Source: Gammaproteobacteria bacterium
GTDB taxonomy: Bacteria > Pseudomonadota > Gammaproteobacteria > Steroidobacterales > Steroidobacteraceae
Direction: 5' to 3'
DNA length: 11,995 nucleotides
Assembly: GCA_005877965.1 (NCBI GenBank)
Contig: VBNP01000069.1
Location: 1 to 11,995 of the forward strand
The notes under the pieces were generated by a model. The model saw only the letters and a list, made by a program, of their open reading frames with translations. It ran no database searches and was not told where the DNA came from. The first letter of the stretch is position 1; every line of letters begins with the position of its first letter. Positions 1 through 6,115 of this stretch are shown piece after piece. A program made the translations under genes and the position numbers.

Positions 1-312
1 GGCGACACCGTCTACCTGTCCGGCCAGGTGCCGCTCGATCCGGCGACCATGCAGCTGGTGAGCGGGGACATCGAGGTGCAGATCCGCCGCGTGTTCGAGA
101 ACCTCAAGGCGGTGGCGGAAGCCGCCGGTGGCTCCCTCGCCCACGCGGTCAAGATGAACGTCTTCCTCACCGACCTGGCGCACTTCGGCAAGGTGAACGA
201 GGTCATGGCGAGTTACTGCAGCAAGCCCTACCCGGCGCGCGCGGTGGTCGGCGTGGCACAGCTGCCGCGTGGCGCGCAGGTCGAGATCGAGTGCGTCCTG
301 CACCTGGGCTGA
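1..312 (+). CDS. ridA: RidA family enamine/imine deaminase (5' end cut by window)
   Basis: RidA (YjgF/YER057c/UK114) hydrolyses reactive enamine/imine intermediates such as 2-aminoacrylate, made by PLP enzymes, to keto acids and ammonia in the cytosol; it works as a homotrimer. The reading frame is open from base 1 and encodes the last 103 residues, so about 25 N-terminal residues are missing compared with the usual ~128. Visible family hallmarks are the VYLSGQVPLDP strand near the cut end, the KMNVFLTDL segment, and the C-terminal PARAVVGVAQLPRGAQVEIE block. That block carries the substrate-binding arginine (codon 238-240) and conserved glutamates. The stop lies inside the first codons of recG, implying co-transcription. 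A ridA next to recG, usually behind spoT, is a common gammaproteobacterial order; spoT would be expected just upstream but is outside the window. The GTG at 28 is internal, not the start. Confidence 0.95.
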   Translation, partial: GDTVYLSGQVPLDPATMQLVSGDIEVQIRRVFENLKAVAEAAGGSLAHAVKMNVFLTDLAHFGKVNEVMASYCSKPYPARAVVGVAQLPRGAQVEIECVLHLG

Positions 313-2426
313 GCCGCAGGTATCCCGCCGCCGCCCGCCCCTCCCCGGGCGAGCGCGCCGAGCTGCGCCCGGTGAGCGCGCTGCGCGGGGTGGGCGCCGC
401 GCTCGCCGCGCGCCTGGCGCGCCTCGGCGTGACACGCGTTTCCGACCTGCTGTTCGTGCTGCCGTTGCGCTACGAGGACCGCACGCGGGTGTCGGCCGTG
501 GGGTCGCTCAGCCCGGGCGTGCGGGCGGCGGTGGAAGGGGAAGTCCAGCTCACCGAGATCGCCTACCGCGGCCGCCGCCAGCTCCTGTGCCGGATCTCCG
601 ACGGCTCGGGGATGCTGACCCTGAGGTTCTTCCATTTCTCGGCCGCGCAGCAGCAGGGCCTGGCGCGCGGCACGCGGCTGCGCTGCTTCGGCGAGGTACG
701 CCGCGGCGCACTCGGGCTCGAGATGGTGCACCCGGAATACCGCCGCCTCACAGGCGAAGCCGCGCCGCTGGAAGACACGCTCACGCCGATCTATCCGCTC
801 ACCGAGGGCGTGCCCCAGGGACGGCTGCGCGCGCTCATCGGCGAGTCGCTGCGCGAGCTCGATGGAGCCGCGCTGCGCGACTGGCTGCCCCCGGCGGCGG
901 CCCTGCCTCCGGGCCTGCCCTCGCTCCGGGAGGCGCTGCACTACCTGCACCGGCCGCCGCGGGAAGCGCAGCTCGCCGAGCTCGCCGCCGGCCGCCACCC
1001 GGCGCAGCGGCGACTCGCGTTCGAGGAGCTGCTGGCGCACCACCTCACGCTCCGACTGAGAAAGCGCGCGCTGAAGACCGACCCCGCCTGGGCGCTGGCG
1101 GACGGCGCGGGGCTCGCGCGCCGGTTCCTCGCGGCGCTGCCGTTCGCCCTGACGCGCGCCCAGTCGCGCGCGCTCGCCGATGCGCAGGAGGATCTCGCCA
1201 CCAGCGTGCCGATGGTGCGGCTGCTGCAGGGGGATGTCGGCTGCGGCAAGACCGTGGTGGCCGCGGCCGCCGCCGCGCGCGCCGCAGGCAGCGGCCTGCA
1301 GGCGGCTCTGATGGCGCCCACGGAGCTGCTGGCCGAGCAGCACTGGCGCACCTGGCGCGACTGGTTTGCACCGCTCGGCGAGACCGTCGCGCTGGTGTCG
1401 GGCGGGCTGCCGCCGCGCACGCGGCGCAGCGCGCTCGAGGCGATCGCCGGCGGGGAGGTGCGCGTGGTGGTCGGCACCCACGCGCTGTTCCAGGAAGGCA
1501 TCGAGTTTGCCGCCCTGGCACTGGTCATCGTGGATGAGCAGCACCGCTTCGGCGTGCAGCAGCGCCTGCGGCTCTCGGAAAAGGGACAGCAGCAGGGGCG
1601 CCTGCCGCACCAGCTGATCATGACGGCGACGCCCATTCCGCGCACGCTCGCCATGACCGCCTACGCCGATCTCGATATCTCGGTGATCGACGAGCTGCCG
1701 CCGGGGCGCACGCCGGTGCAAACGGTGGTGGTGCCGGAGCAGCGGCGCAGCGAGGTCGTGGCGCGCATCGCGCAGGCCTGCCGCGCCGGGCGCCAGGCGT
1801 ACTGGGTGTGCCCGCTGATCGGCGAATCCGACGAGTTGCGCGCCCAGGCCGCGGAAGAGACCGCCGCGCGCCTGAGCGAGGCGCTTCCGGCGGTGCGCGT
1901 GGGGCTGGTGCACGGACGCATGCCGGCCGCCGCCAAGGATCGCGCCATGCTCGCCTTCAAGGCGGGCCGGGTCCAGCTGCTCATCGCCACCACCGTCATC
2001 GAGGTGGGGGTGGACGTGCCCAACGCGACCCTCATGGTGATCGACAATGCCGAGCGCATGGGACTGGCCCAGTTGCACCAGCTGCGCGGGCGCGTCGGGC
2101 GCGGCACGGAGGCGAGCACCTGCGTGCTGCTGTACCGCGCGCCGCTGTCGGCGCTGGCGCGCGAGCGCCTGCGCGTGATCCGCCAGAGCTCGGACGGCTT
2201 CGAGATCGCGCGCCGCGACCTCGAGCTGCGCGGACCCGGGGAGCTGCTCGGCACGCGGCAGACGGGACTGGCGCAACTGCGCGTCGCGGACCTGATGCGC
2301 GATGCGGATCTGCTGCCGCGCGTGCAGCAGACCGCCGAGCTGCTGCTGGCATCGTACCCGGACAACATCGCCGCGCTCACCGCCCGCTGGATCGGTGCGG
2401 GCGAGCGCTACGGCCGGGTGGGCTGA
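291..2426 (+). CDS. recG: ATP-dependent DNA helicase RecG
   Basis: RecG is a superfamily 2 helicase that reverses stalled replication forks and migrates Holliday junctions and D-/R-loops. The 711-residue product matches the family length (~690). In order it has an N-terminal wedge/OB domain (about residues 28-180, with LPLRYEDRT and SDGSG..LRFF), then the helicase core. Core motifs are Walker A GDVGCGKT (residues 314-321), Walker B DEQH (415-418), TATPIPRTLAMTAYADLD (from 445), and motif VI QLHQLRGRVGRG (from 594). The C-terminal TRG-type segment ELLGTRQTG follows. The Walker A has Cys where E. coli has Ser. The GTG at 291 overlaps ridA by 22 nt and gives about 27 residues before the conserved LRGVGAAL; no clear ribosome site is visible. 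The next in-frame GTG (372) would leave only two residues before that motif, so 291 is preferred, though the exact start is uncertain. Confidence 0.97.
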   Translation: MRPAPGLSRRYPAAARPSPGERAELRPVSALRGVGAALAARLARLGVTRVSDLLFVLPLRYEDRTRVSAVGSLSPGVRAAVEGEVQLTEIAYRGRRQLLCRISDGSGMLTLRFFHFSAAQQQGLARGTRLRCFGEVRRGALGLEMVHPEYRRLTGEAAPLEDTLTPIYPLTEGVPQGRLRALIGESLRELDGAALRDWLPPAAALPPGLPSLREALHYLHRPPREAQLAELAAGRHPAQRRLAFEELLAHHLTLRLRKRALKTDPAWALADGAGLARRFLAALPFALTRAQSRALADAQEDLATSVPMVRLLQGDVGCGKTVVAAAAAARAAGSGLQAALMAPTELLAEQHWRTWRDWFAPLGETVALVSGGLPPRTRRSALEAIAGGEVRVVVGTHALFQEGIEFAALALVIVDEQHRFGVQQRLRLSEKGQQQGRLPHQLIMTATPIPRTLAMTAYADLDISVIDELPPGRTPVQTVVVPEQRRSEVVARIAQACRAGRQAYWVCPLIGESDELRAQAAEETAARLSEALPAVRVGLVHGRMPAAAKDRAMLAFKAGRVQLLIATTVIEVGVDVPNATLMVIDNAERMGLAQLHQLRGRVGRGTEASTCVLLYRAPLSALARERLRVIRQSSDGFEIARRDLELRGPGELLGTRQTGLAQLRVADLMRDADLLPRVQQTAELLLASYPDNIAALTARWIGAGERYGRVG

Positions 2427-2429
2427 GGC

Positions 2430-3698
2430 GTGAGTCGCCGCAACCTGTCCGCCAACGCGGCGATTGCGATCCTCTCCATCATCTTCTTCACCTGGGGCGC
2501 ACTCACCAGCCTCAACGACGTGCTGATACCGCATCTGAAGGCCGTGTTCGAGATGAACTACGCGCGCACGATGCTGATCCAGTTCACCTTCTTCAGCACC
2601 TACCTGGTGATGTCGCTGCCGGCGGGACGGGTGAGCGCGCACGTCGGTTACAAGCCGAGCATGGTCATCGGGCTGATCATCGCGGCCTTCGGCGCACTGG
2701 CGTTCTATCCGGCGGCGAAGGTGCCCTCGTATCCGCTGTTTCTGCTGGCGCTGTTCGTGCTCGCCACCGGCATCACGCTGCTGCAGGTCGCGGCGAACCC
2801 GTACATCAGCCTGCTGGGCGAGCCACGCGGCGCCTCCAGCCGCCTCACCCTGGCGCAGGCGCTGAATTCGCTCGGTCACACCCTCTCGCCGGCGCTCATC
2901 GGACCGCTGATCCTCTCGGTCGCGGTGCTCGGCAGCGCCGAGCTGGCGCGGCTGCCGCAAGCTCAGCAGGAGGCCTACCGCATCGTGCAGGCCCAATCGG
3001 TGCAGCTGCCGTATCTCGCGATTGCCGGCGGATTGCTGCTGCTCGCGAGCTGCGTGTACCTGTTCCGCCTGCCGCCGCTCACCGAGGCCACCGAACGGGC
3101 CGATCCGCACCCGCACACCTTCAGCGAGGTGCTGCGGCACCGGCACGTGCGCCTCGGCGTGCTGGCCATCTTCGTTTACGTCGGCGCGGAGGTGACCATC
3201 GGCAGTTTCCTGATCAGTTACATCACACTTGCGCGCATCGGCAACCTCGAGGCCGGCAGCGCCGCGCACTATGTCTCGTACTACTGGGGCGCCGCGATGA
3301 CCGGGCGCTTCATCGGCGCGGCGCTGCTGCGCCGGGTCGCGCCGCGCGTGCTGCTGTGCGCGTTCGCCGGGGTGGCGATCGCATTGCTGGCGACCACCAT
3401 CCTCAGCAGCGGGGCGGTGGCGATGTGGAGCGTGATCGCGATCGGATTGTTCAACTCCATCATGTTCCCGACCCTCTTCACCCTCGGCATCGAGGGCCTC
3501 GGGCCGATGACACCCAAGGCCTCGAGCCTGCTGGTGATGGCGATCTTCGGCGGCGCGGTGATCCCGCAACTGCAGGGCGTGCTCGCGGACCGCATCGGCG
3601 TACAGCTCGCCTTCGTGCTGCCGCTGCTGTGCTACGCCTACATCGCCTGGTATGCGCTGCGGGGATCGCGGCCGGCGCTTAGACTTGAGCGCACATGA
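2430..3698 (+). CDS. FucP/GluP-type MFS sugar transporter
   Basis: This is a 422-residue, about 12-helix inner-membrane protein of the fucose-galactose-glucose:H+ symporter family of the major facilitator superfamily. It probably imports a hexose or related sugar with protons. Family marks are WGALTSLNDVLIPHLK in helix 1 (Asp30 aligning with the proton-coupling Asp of E. coli FucP), LLQVAANPYISLLG (residues 117-130), and SRLTLAQALNSLGHTLSP (137-154). At the position where FucP has its functional Glu (LETAANP) this protein has Gln119, as I recall for the glucose/galactose branch, so the substrate is more likely a glucose-like sugar than fucose; this is inference. GTG at 2430 is 3 nt after the recG stop, and the stop overlaps the ubiA ATG, so it looks co-transcribed with both. 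No sugar-catabolic gene or regulator is adjacent, so the substrate cannot be fixed from context. Confidence 0.9.
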   Translation: MSRRNLSANAAIAILSIIFFTWGALTSLNDVLIPHLKAVFEMNYARTMLIQFTFFSTYLVMSLPAGRVSAHVGYKPSMVIGLIIAAFGALAFYPAAKVPSYPLFLLALFVLATGITLLQVAANPYISLLGEPRGASSRLTLAQALNSLGHTLSPALIGPLILSVAVLGSAELARLPQAQQEAYRIVQAQSVQLPYLAIAGGLLLLASCVYLFRLPPLTEATERADPHPHTFSEVLRHRHVRLGVLAIFVYVGAEVTIGSFLISYITLARIGNLEAGSAAHYVSYYWGAAMTGRFIGAALLRRVAPRVLLCAFAGVAIALLATTILSSGAVAMWSVIAIGLFNSIMFPTLFTLGIEGLGPMTPKASSLLVMAIFGGAVIPQLQGVLADRIGVQLAFVLPLLCYAYIAWYALRGSRPALRLERT

Positions 3699-4627
3699 GC
3701 GCGTCCACCGCATCGCACCCGCTCGCCTCCGCGCCGCAGGTCCCGGAGGCGCCGCTGTCGTACCGCCTGGCGCGGCGCGTGACCGAGTACGGCCGGCTGA
3801 TGCGCCTCGACCGCCCGGTCGGCACCTGGTTGCTGCTGTGGCCGGCGCTGTGGGCGCTGTGGATCGCCGGTACCGGACGCCCGCGCCCGCAGGTGCTGCT
3901 GGTGTTCGTGCTGGGCGTGGTGGTGATGCGCGCCGCGGGCTGCGTGATCAACGACTTCGTCGACCGCGACATCGACCCGCACGTGCAGCGCACGCGCGAC
4001 CGGCCGCTCGCGGCACGCCGGGTCTCGCCGCTCGAGGCGCTGGTGCTGTTTGCGCTGCTGCTCGCGGCAGCGCTGTACCTGGTGACGCGCCTCGACCTGC
4101 TCACGGTGAAGCTCGCCGGTATCGGCGCGTTACTCACCGTCTCCTATCCGCTGTGCAAGCGCTTCTTCCCCATGCCGCAGCTGTATCTCGGCATCTCCTT
4201 CGGCGGCTGGAGCGTGCCGATGGCGTTCGCGGCCCAGACCGGCGCGCTGCCGCGGGTCGCGTGGGTGCTGTACATCGCCGCGGTCATCTGGGCGTCCATG
4301 TACGACACCATCTACGCCATGGTCGACCGCGAGGACGACCTGAAGATCGGCGTGAAGTCGAGCGCCGTCCTGTTCGCCGACCTGGACAGGCTGCTGATCG
4401 GGGTGATGCAGGCGATGATGCTCGGCGCGCTGGTGCTGGTCGGGCGCAACCTGCACTTCGGACGTCCCTATCATGCGGGCCTGGCCGCGGCGGGCGTGCT
4501 GTGCCTGTGGCAGCAGTGGCTCATCCGCAAGCGCGAGCCCGCCGCCTGCCTGCGCGCCTTTCTCAACAATCAGTACGTCGGCCTGGTGGTGTTCGTCGGC
4601 ATCATGCTGCAGTACGTGTACGCCTGA
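3695..4627 (+). CDS. ubiA: 4-hydroxybenzoate polyprenyltransferase (ubiquinone biosynthesis)
   Basis: UbiA is a Mg2+-dependent membrane prenyltransferase that attaches the polyprenyl tail to 4-hydroxybenzoate, the committed step of ubiquinone biosynthesis. The 310-residue protein has the two Asp-rich motifs of the family: NDFVDRDID at residues 86-94 followed by RTRDRPLA, and YDTIYAMVDREDD at 203-215 followed by LKIGVKSSA. Also visible are RLDRPVGTWLLLWPALWALW at the first helix and FLNNQYVGLVVF near the C-terminus, all close to E. coli UbiA. About 20 extra N-terminal residues precede the conserved part. The ATG overlaps the transporter stop (ATGA), which suggests translational coupling. A hexamer TAGACT at 3680-3685 could be a -10 element giving an extra, almost leaderless transcript; this is speculative. 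ubiC (chorismate lyase), often beside ubiA, is not present. Downstream lies a convergent gene after 21 nt. Confidence 0.97.
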   Translation: MSASTASHPLASAPQVPEAPLSYRLARRVTEYGRLMRLDRPVGTWLLLWPALWALWIAGTGRPRPQVLLVFVLGVVVMRAAGCVINDFVDRDIDPHVQRTRDRPLAARRVSPLEALVLFALLLAAALYLVTRLDLLTVKLAGIGALLTVSYPLCKRFFPMPQLYLGISFGGWSVPMAFAAQTGALPRVAWVLYIAAVIWASMYDTIYAMVDREDDLKIGVKSSAVLFADLDRLLIGVMQAMMLGALVLVGRNLHFGRPYHAGLAAAGVLCLWQQWLIRKREPAACLRAFLNNQYVGLVVFVGIMLQYVYA

Positions 4628-4648
4628 GGCGAGCCTTGAGACAACCGA

Positions 4649-5197
4649 TCAGAGGCGCACGCCGATGCCGATATCAAGAAACAGCACCAGCTGCCGTGGT
4701 CGATACGGCGCGTAGTGCAGATCCGTTTCGACCCAGACCCGGCCAAACCGTCCCACTCCCAGCGACCGCAGCGCAGATGCGTGCGGCCCCCAGCGGTGCA
4801 CGAATGTCCGGCCGCCGAGATCCCGATGCGGATATCCCAGGTGGTACACCTCCTCGTAACGTGCCGCGCCGACCGCCACATCCAGCGGCAGCCCGGTTGC
4901 CCGGCGCGTGATGAGCGCGTCGAAGCCCACATAGTCGAAGTCGTCATCGCCGGCATTCACTGGAATGCCTCGCGGCCTCTCGAGAGTGCCCTTCAGAGCT
5001 CGCAGCTCGAGGCGATCCCCGGCCAGTGACACACCGGCGCCCGCCATCCGGTGCGCGTTCGGATCCCCAACGCCCGAACCCCCGCTCAGGAAGGTACCCA
5101 GTCCACCGCCCGCCCAGAGCGAAACGTGTTGGGCGTGAGCGGTCGCGCAAAACGACAGGAGCGCAGCCGCGAGCAGTCTCGTGTGGGCGCAGAGCAT
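4649..5197 (-). CDS. Hypothetical secreted, probable outer-membrane beta-barrel protein
   Basis: I do not recognise this 182-residue protein. It begins with a classical signal peptide: RLLAAALLSFCATAHAQ, with a likely signal-peptidase I site after AHA at residue 22. The mature part is rich in Gly, aromatic and alternating polar/hydrophobic residues (HVSLWAGGGLGTFL, DYVGFDALITRR, LPLDVAVGAARYEEVYHLGY, RVWVETDLHYAPYRP). It ends in the strand-like LVLFLDIGIGVRL. This is the texture of a small outer-membrane beta-barrel with a C-terminal strand, though the last residue is Leu rather than the usual Phe. No catalytic motif or cofactor site is evident. The ATG is preceded almost directly by AAGGA, a tight spacing. 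Its G+C bias is milder than that of the flanking housekeeping genes, and it sits alone on the minus strand between ubiA (convergent) and dgkA (divergent), consistent with an accessory gene. The coding call is well supported; the localisation is inference. Confidence 0.75.
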   Translation of the reverse strand: MLCAHTRLLAAALLSFCATAHAQHVSLWAGGGLGTFLSGGSGVGDPNAHRMAGAGVSLAGDRLELRALKGTLERPRGIPVNAGDDDFDYVGFDALITRRATGLPLDVAVGAARYEEVYHLGYPHRDLGGRTFVHRWGPHASALRSLGVGRFGRVWVETDLHYAPYRPRQLVLFLDIGIGVRL

Positions 5198-5226
5198 TCC
5201 TTCACGCTCCGGCAGGAGAGTGCCCG

Positions 5227-5232
5227 ATTATC
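5227..5232 (-). promoter_or_regulatory. Candidate -10 box for the minus-strand secreted-protein gene
   Basis: Read on the minus strand, the hexamer is GATAAT, five of six matches to TATAAT, in an otherwise very GC-rich 102-nt divergent intergenic region. It lies about 30 nt before the start codon and would give a leader of roughly 22 nt. No convincing -35 is visible at 16-18 nt upstream, so this is only a candidate. Confidence 0.3.
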
Positions 5233-5299
5233 CACCTGCGGGCTCACGTCGGCGCCTGTGTGCGGGCGGCCGTCGGCACGGGTAAGCTGAGCCGAGGGG

Positions 5300-5680
5300 A
5301 TGGGCTCGTACCTCATGAGTCGCTACAAGAATCAATCGTTCCGCACGCGCCTCGGCTTCGCGCTGCAGGGACTCGCGCACGGGGTGCGCGCGGAGCGCAG
5401 CCTGCAGGCCCAGCTGCTCGCTTTCGCGGCCGCGCTGGCGGCGCTCGGTATCCTGCGCCCGGGCGCGCTGTGGTGGGCGCTGGTGCTGCTGGCGAGCGCG
5501 GCGGTGATCGCAGCCGAGCTGTTCAACACCGCGATCGAGGGACTCGCCGATGCGCTGCACCCGCACGAGCACCCGGCGATCCGCATCGCCAAGGATTGCG
5601 CGGCCGCCGGCGTGCTCATCGCGGCGCTCGGAGCGCTCGCCGTCGCGCTCGCCCTGGCGCTGCACCTGCTGGGTCGCTGA
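5300..5680 (+). CDS. dgkA: Diacylglycerol kinase (prokaryotic DgkA type)
   Basis: DgkA is a small trimeric inner-membrane enzyme that phosphorylates diacylglycerol to phosphatidate, recycling lipid released during periplasmic glucan or LPS modification. The 126-residue product has the expected length and three hydrophobic helices (about residues 38-52, 57-73 and 101-123). Catalytic landmarks are visible: Glu32 in AERSLQAQL, AAELFNTAIEGLAD with Glu73, Asn76 and Glu80, and AKDCAAAGVLIAA with Lys98-Asp99. They correspond to the E. coli Glu69/Asn72/Glu76 and Lys94/Asp95 sites. Two ATGs compete, at 5300 and 5315. GAGGGG ends directly before the first (very short spacing) and is about 15 nt from the second, so the shorter form starting MSRYKNQSF is equally plausible. 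A TAAGCT hexamer at 5283-5288 could be a -10 box. The gene is divergent from the secreted-protein gene and 29 nt ahead of the GIY-YIG gene. Confidence 0.95.
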   Translation: MGSYLMSRYKNQSFRTRLGFALQGLAHGVRAERSLQAQLLAFAAALAALGILRPGALWWALVLLASAAVIAAELFNTAIEGLADALHPHEHPAIRIAKDCAAAGVLIAALGALAVALALALHLLGR

Positions 5681-5681
5681 C

Positions 5682-5696
5682 GGCGATTCAGTCGCC
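5682..5696 (+). other. Small hairpin between dgkA and the GIY-YIG gene
   Basis: GGCGA and TCGCC form a perfect 5-bp stem around TTCAG, immediately after the dgkA stop and 2 nt before the GGAGAAGG ribosome site of the next gene. No T-run follows, so it is not a standard intrinsic terminator. It could attenuate or shield the 3' end, or be chance in GC-rich DNA. Confidence 0.3.
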
Positions 5697-5709
5697 ATGG
5701 AGAAGGTCA

Positions 5710-6048
5710 ATGGCAGACACCGTGAACTGGGGAGTGCATGTGTTCCAAGCCCTGTCCATGGACGTGGAAGCGGATTGGAGCGAAGAAGGGGGCGTCTACG
5801 TCTTCGCGGGTATCCAGGCCGATGCCCTGTGGCACGCCTATTACATAGGCAGCGCTGACAGCTTCAAGACCCGACTTCAGAATCATGAGCAATGGGTTCC
5901 CGCGCGCAAGCTGGGGGCCAGCCACATCCACGCGATGGTGGTGCCGCTTAAGGCCGCCCGGGAGCAGATCGAGCAGGAGCTGATTGCGACCTATCGGCCT
6001 TACCTCAACACTCGGCCCGGCTGGTCTTCGCCGGTGAGCACAGAATGA
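5710..6048 (+). CDS. Stand-alone GIY-YIG domain protein
   Basis: The 112-residue protein carries a compact GIY-YIG nuclease-superfamily domain and little else. The GIY strand is GVYVFAG (Gly28-Val29-Tyr30), the YIG strand is YYIG (Tyr45-Ile46-Gly47), and Arg55 follows in FKTRL with His59 in QNHE. The helix REQIEQELIATYRPYLN contains the predicted metal-binding Glu88 and ends in Asn100, so all the usual active-site positions are filled. Such domains cut DNA in homing enzymes and in UvrC; the role of the small free-standing members is mostly unknown, and I do not assign one. The start at ATG 5710 is supported by GGAGAAGG at 5699-5706; the frame is open much further upstream, but that part covers dgkA. 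Codons such as TAT, ATA and CAA make it less GC-biased than its neighbours, hinting at later acquisition. It could be read through from dgkA. Confidence 0.85.
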   Translation: MADTVNWGVHVFQALSMDVEADWSEEGGVYVFAGIQADALWHAYYIGSADSFKTRLQNHEQWVPARKLGASHIHAMVVPLKAAREQIEQELIATYRPYLNTRPGWSSPVSTE

Positions 6049-6052
6049 CCAA

Positions 6053-6085
6053 TTGTCGACTCAGGGCGCTGCGTCTCGTTGACAT
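6053..6085 (+). promoter_or_regulatory. Candidate BirA (biotin repressor) operator of the bio operon
   Basis: TTGTCGACT (6053-6061) and CGTTGACAT (6077-6085) form an imperfect inverted repeat separated by exactly 15 nt, 30 nt before bioB. BirA boxes in proteobacteria are, as I recall them, about TTGT(A/C)AACC and its mirror GGTT(T/G)ACAA with 14-16 nt between. Allowing A/T at the outermost base, the left half matches 7 of 9 and the right half 8 of 9. The right half overlaps a perfect TTGACA -35 hexamer, so bound BirA-biotinyl-AMP would block the promoter. The repeat and spacing are seen directly; the regulator is inferred. Confidence 0.5.
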
Positions 6086-6108
6086 GAGCGGGCGCGCTCG
6101 GGCATCGT
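6079..6108 (+). promoter_or_regulatory. Candidate bioB promoter
   Basis: A perfect -35 hexamer TTGACA lies at 6079-6084. The best -10 candidate is CATCGT (6103-6108) with an 18-nt spacer, only three of six matches, so the call is weak. Transcription would begin near 6115, next to the bioB GTG at 6116, implying a leaderless or nearly leaderless mRNA. This fits the absence of a ribosome site before bioB. Confidence 0.35.
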
Positions 6109-6115
6109 CCCGCCG

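Noticed and set aside
1808..3682. A 624-codon plus-strand frame across the recG-transporter junction
   Set aside because: It overlaps two real genes in another frame and is compositionally a frameshifted translation of them.
228..3713. A 1161-codon open frame on the minus strand
   Set aside because: It is exactly antisense to recG and the transporter, whose family motifs are unmistakable. Its translation is low-complexity Arg/Gln/His/Ala-rich, as expected opposite GC-rich genes.
4628..4648. Possible terminator between ubiA and the convergent gene
   Set aside because: The best pairing (GGC with GCC) has a two-base loop and no T-run; it is too weak to call.
5026..5709. A long N-terminal extension in frame with the GIY-YIG gene
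   Set aside because: It runs antisense to the secreted-protein gene and across dgkA. The strong ribosome site before ATG 5710 and the domain boundary support the short protein.
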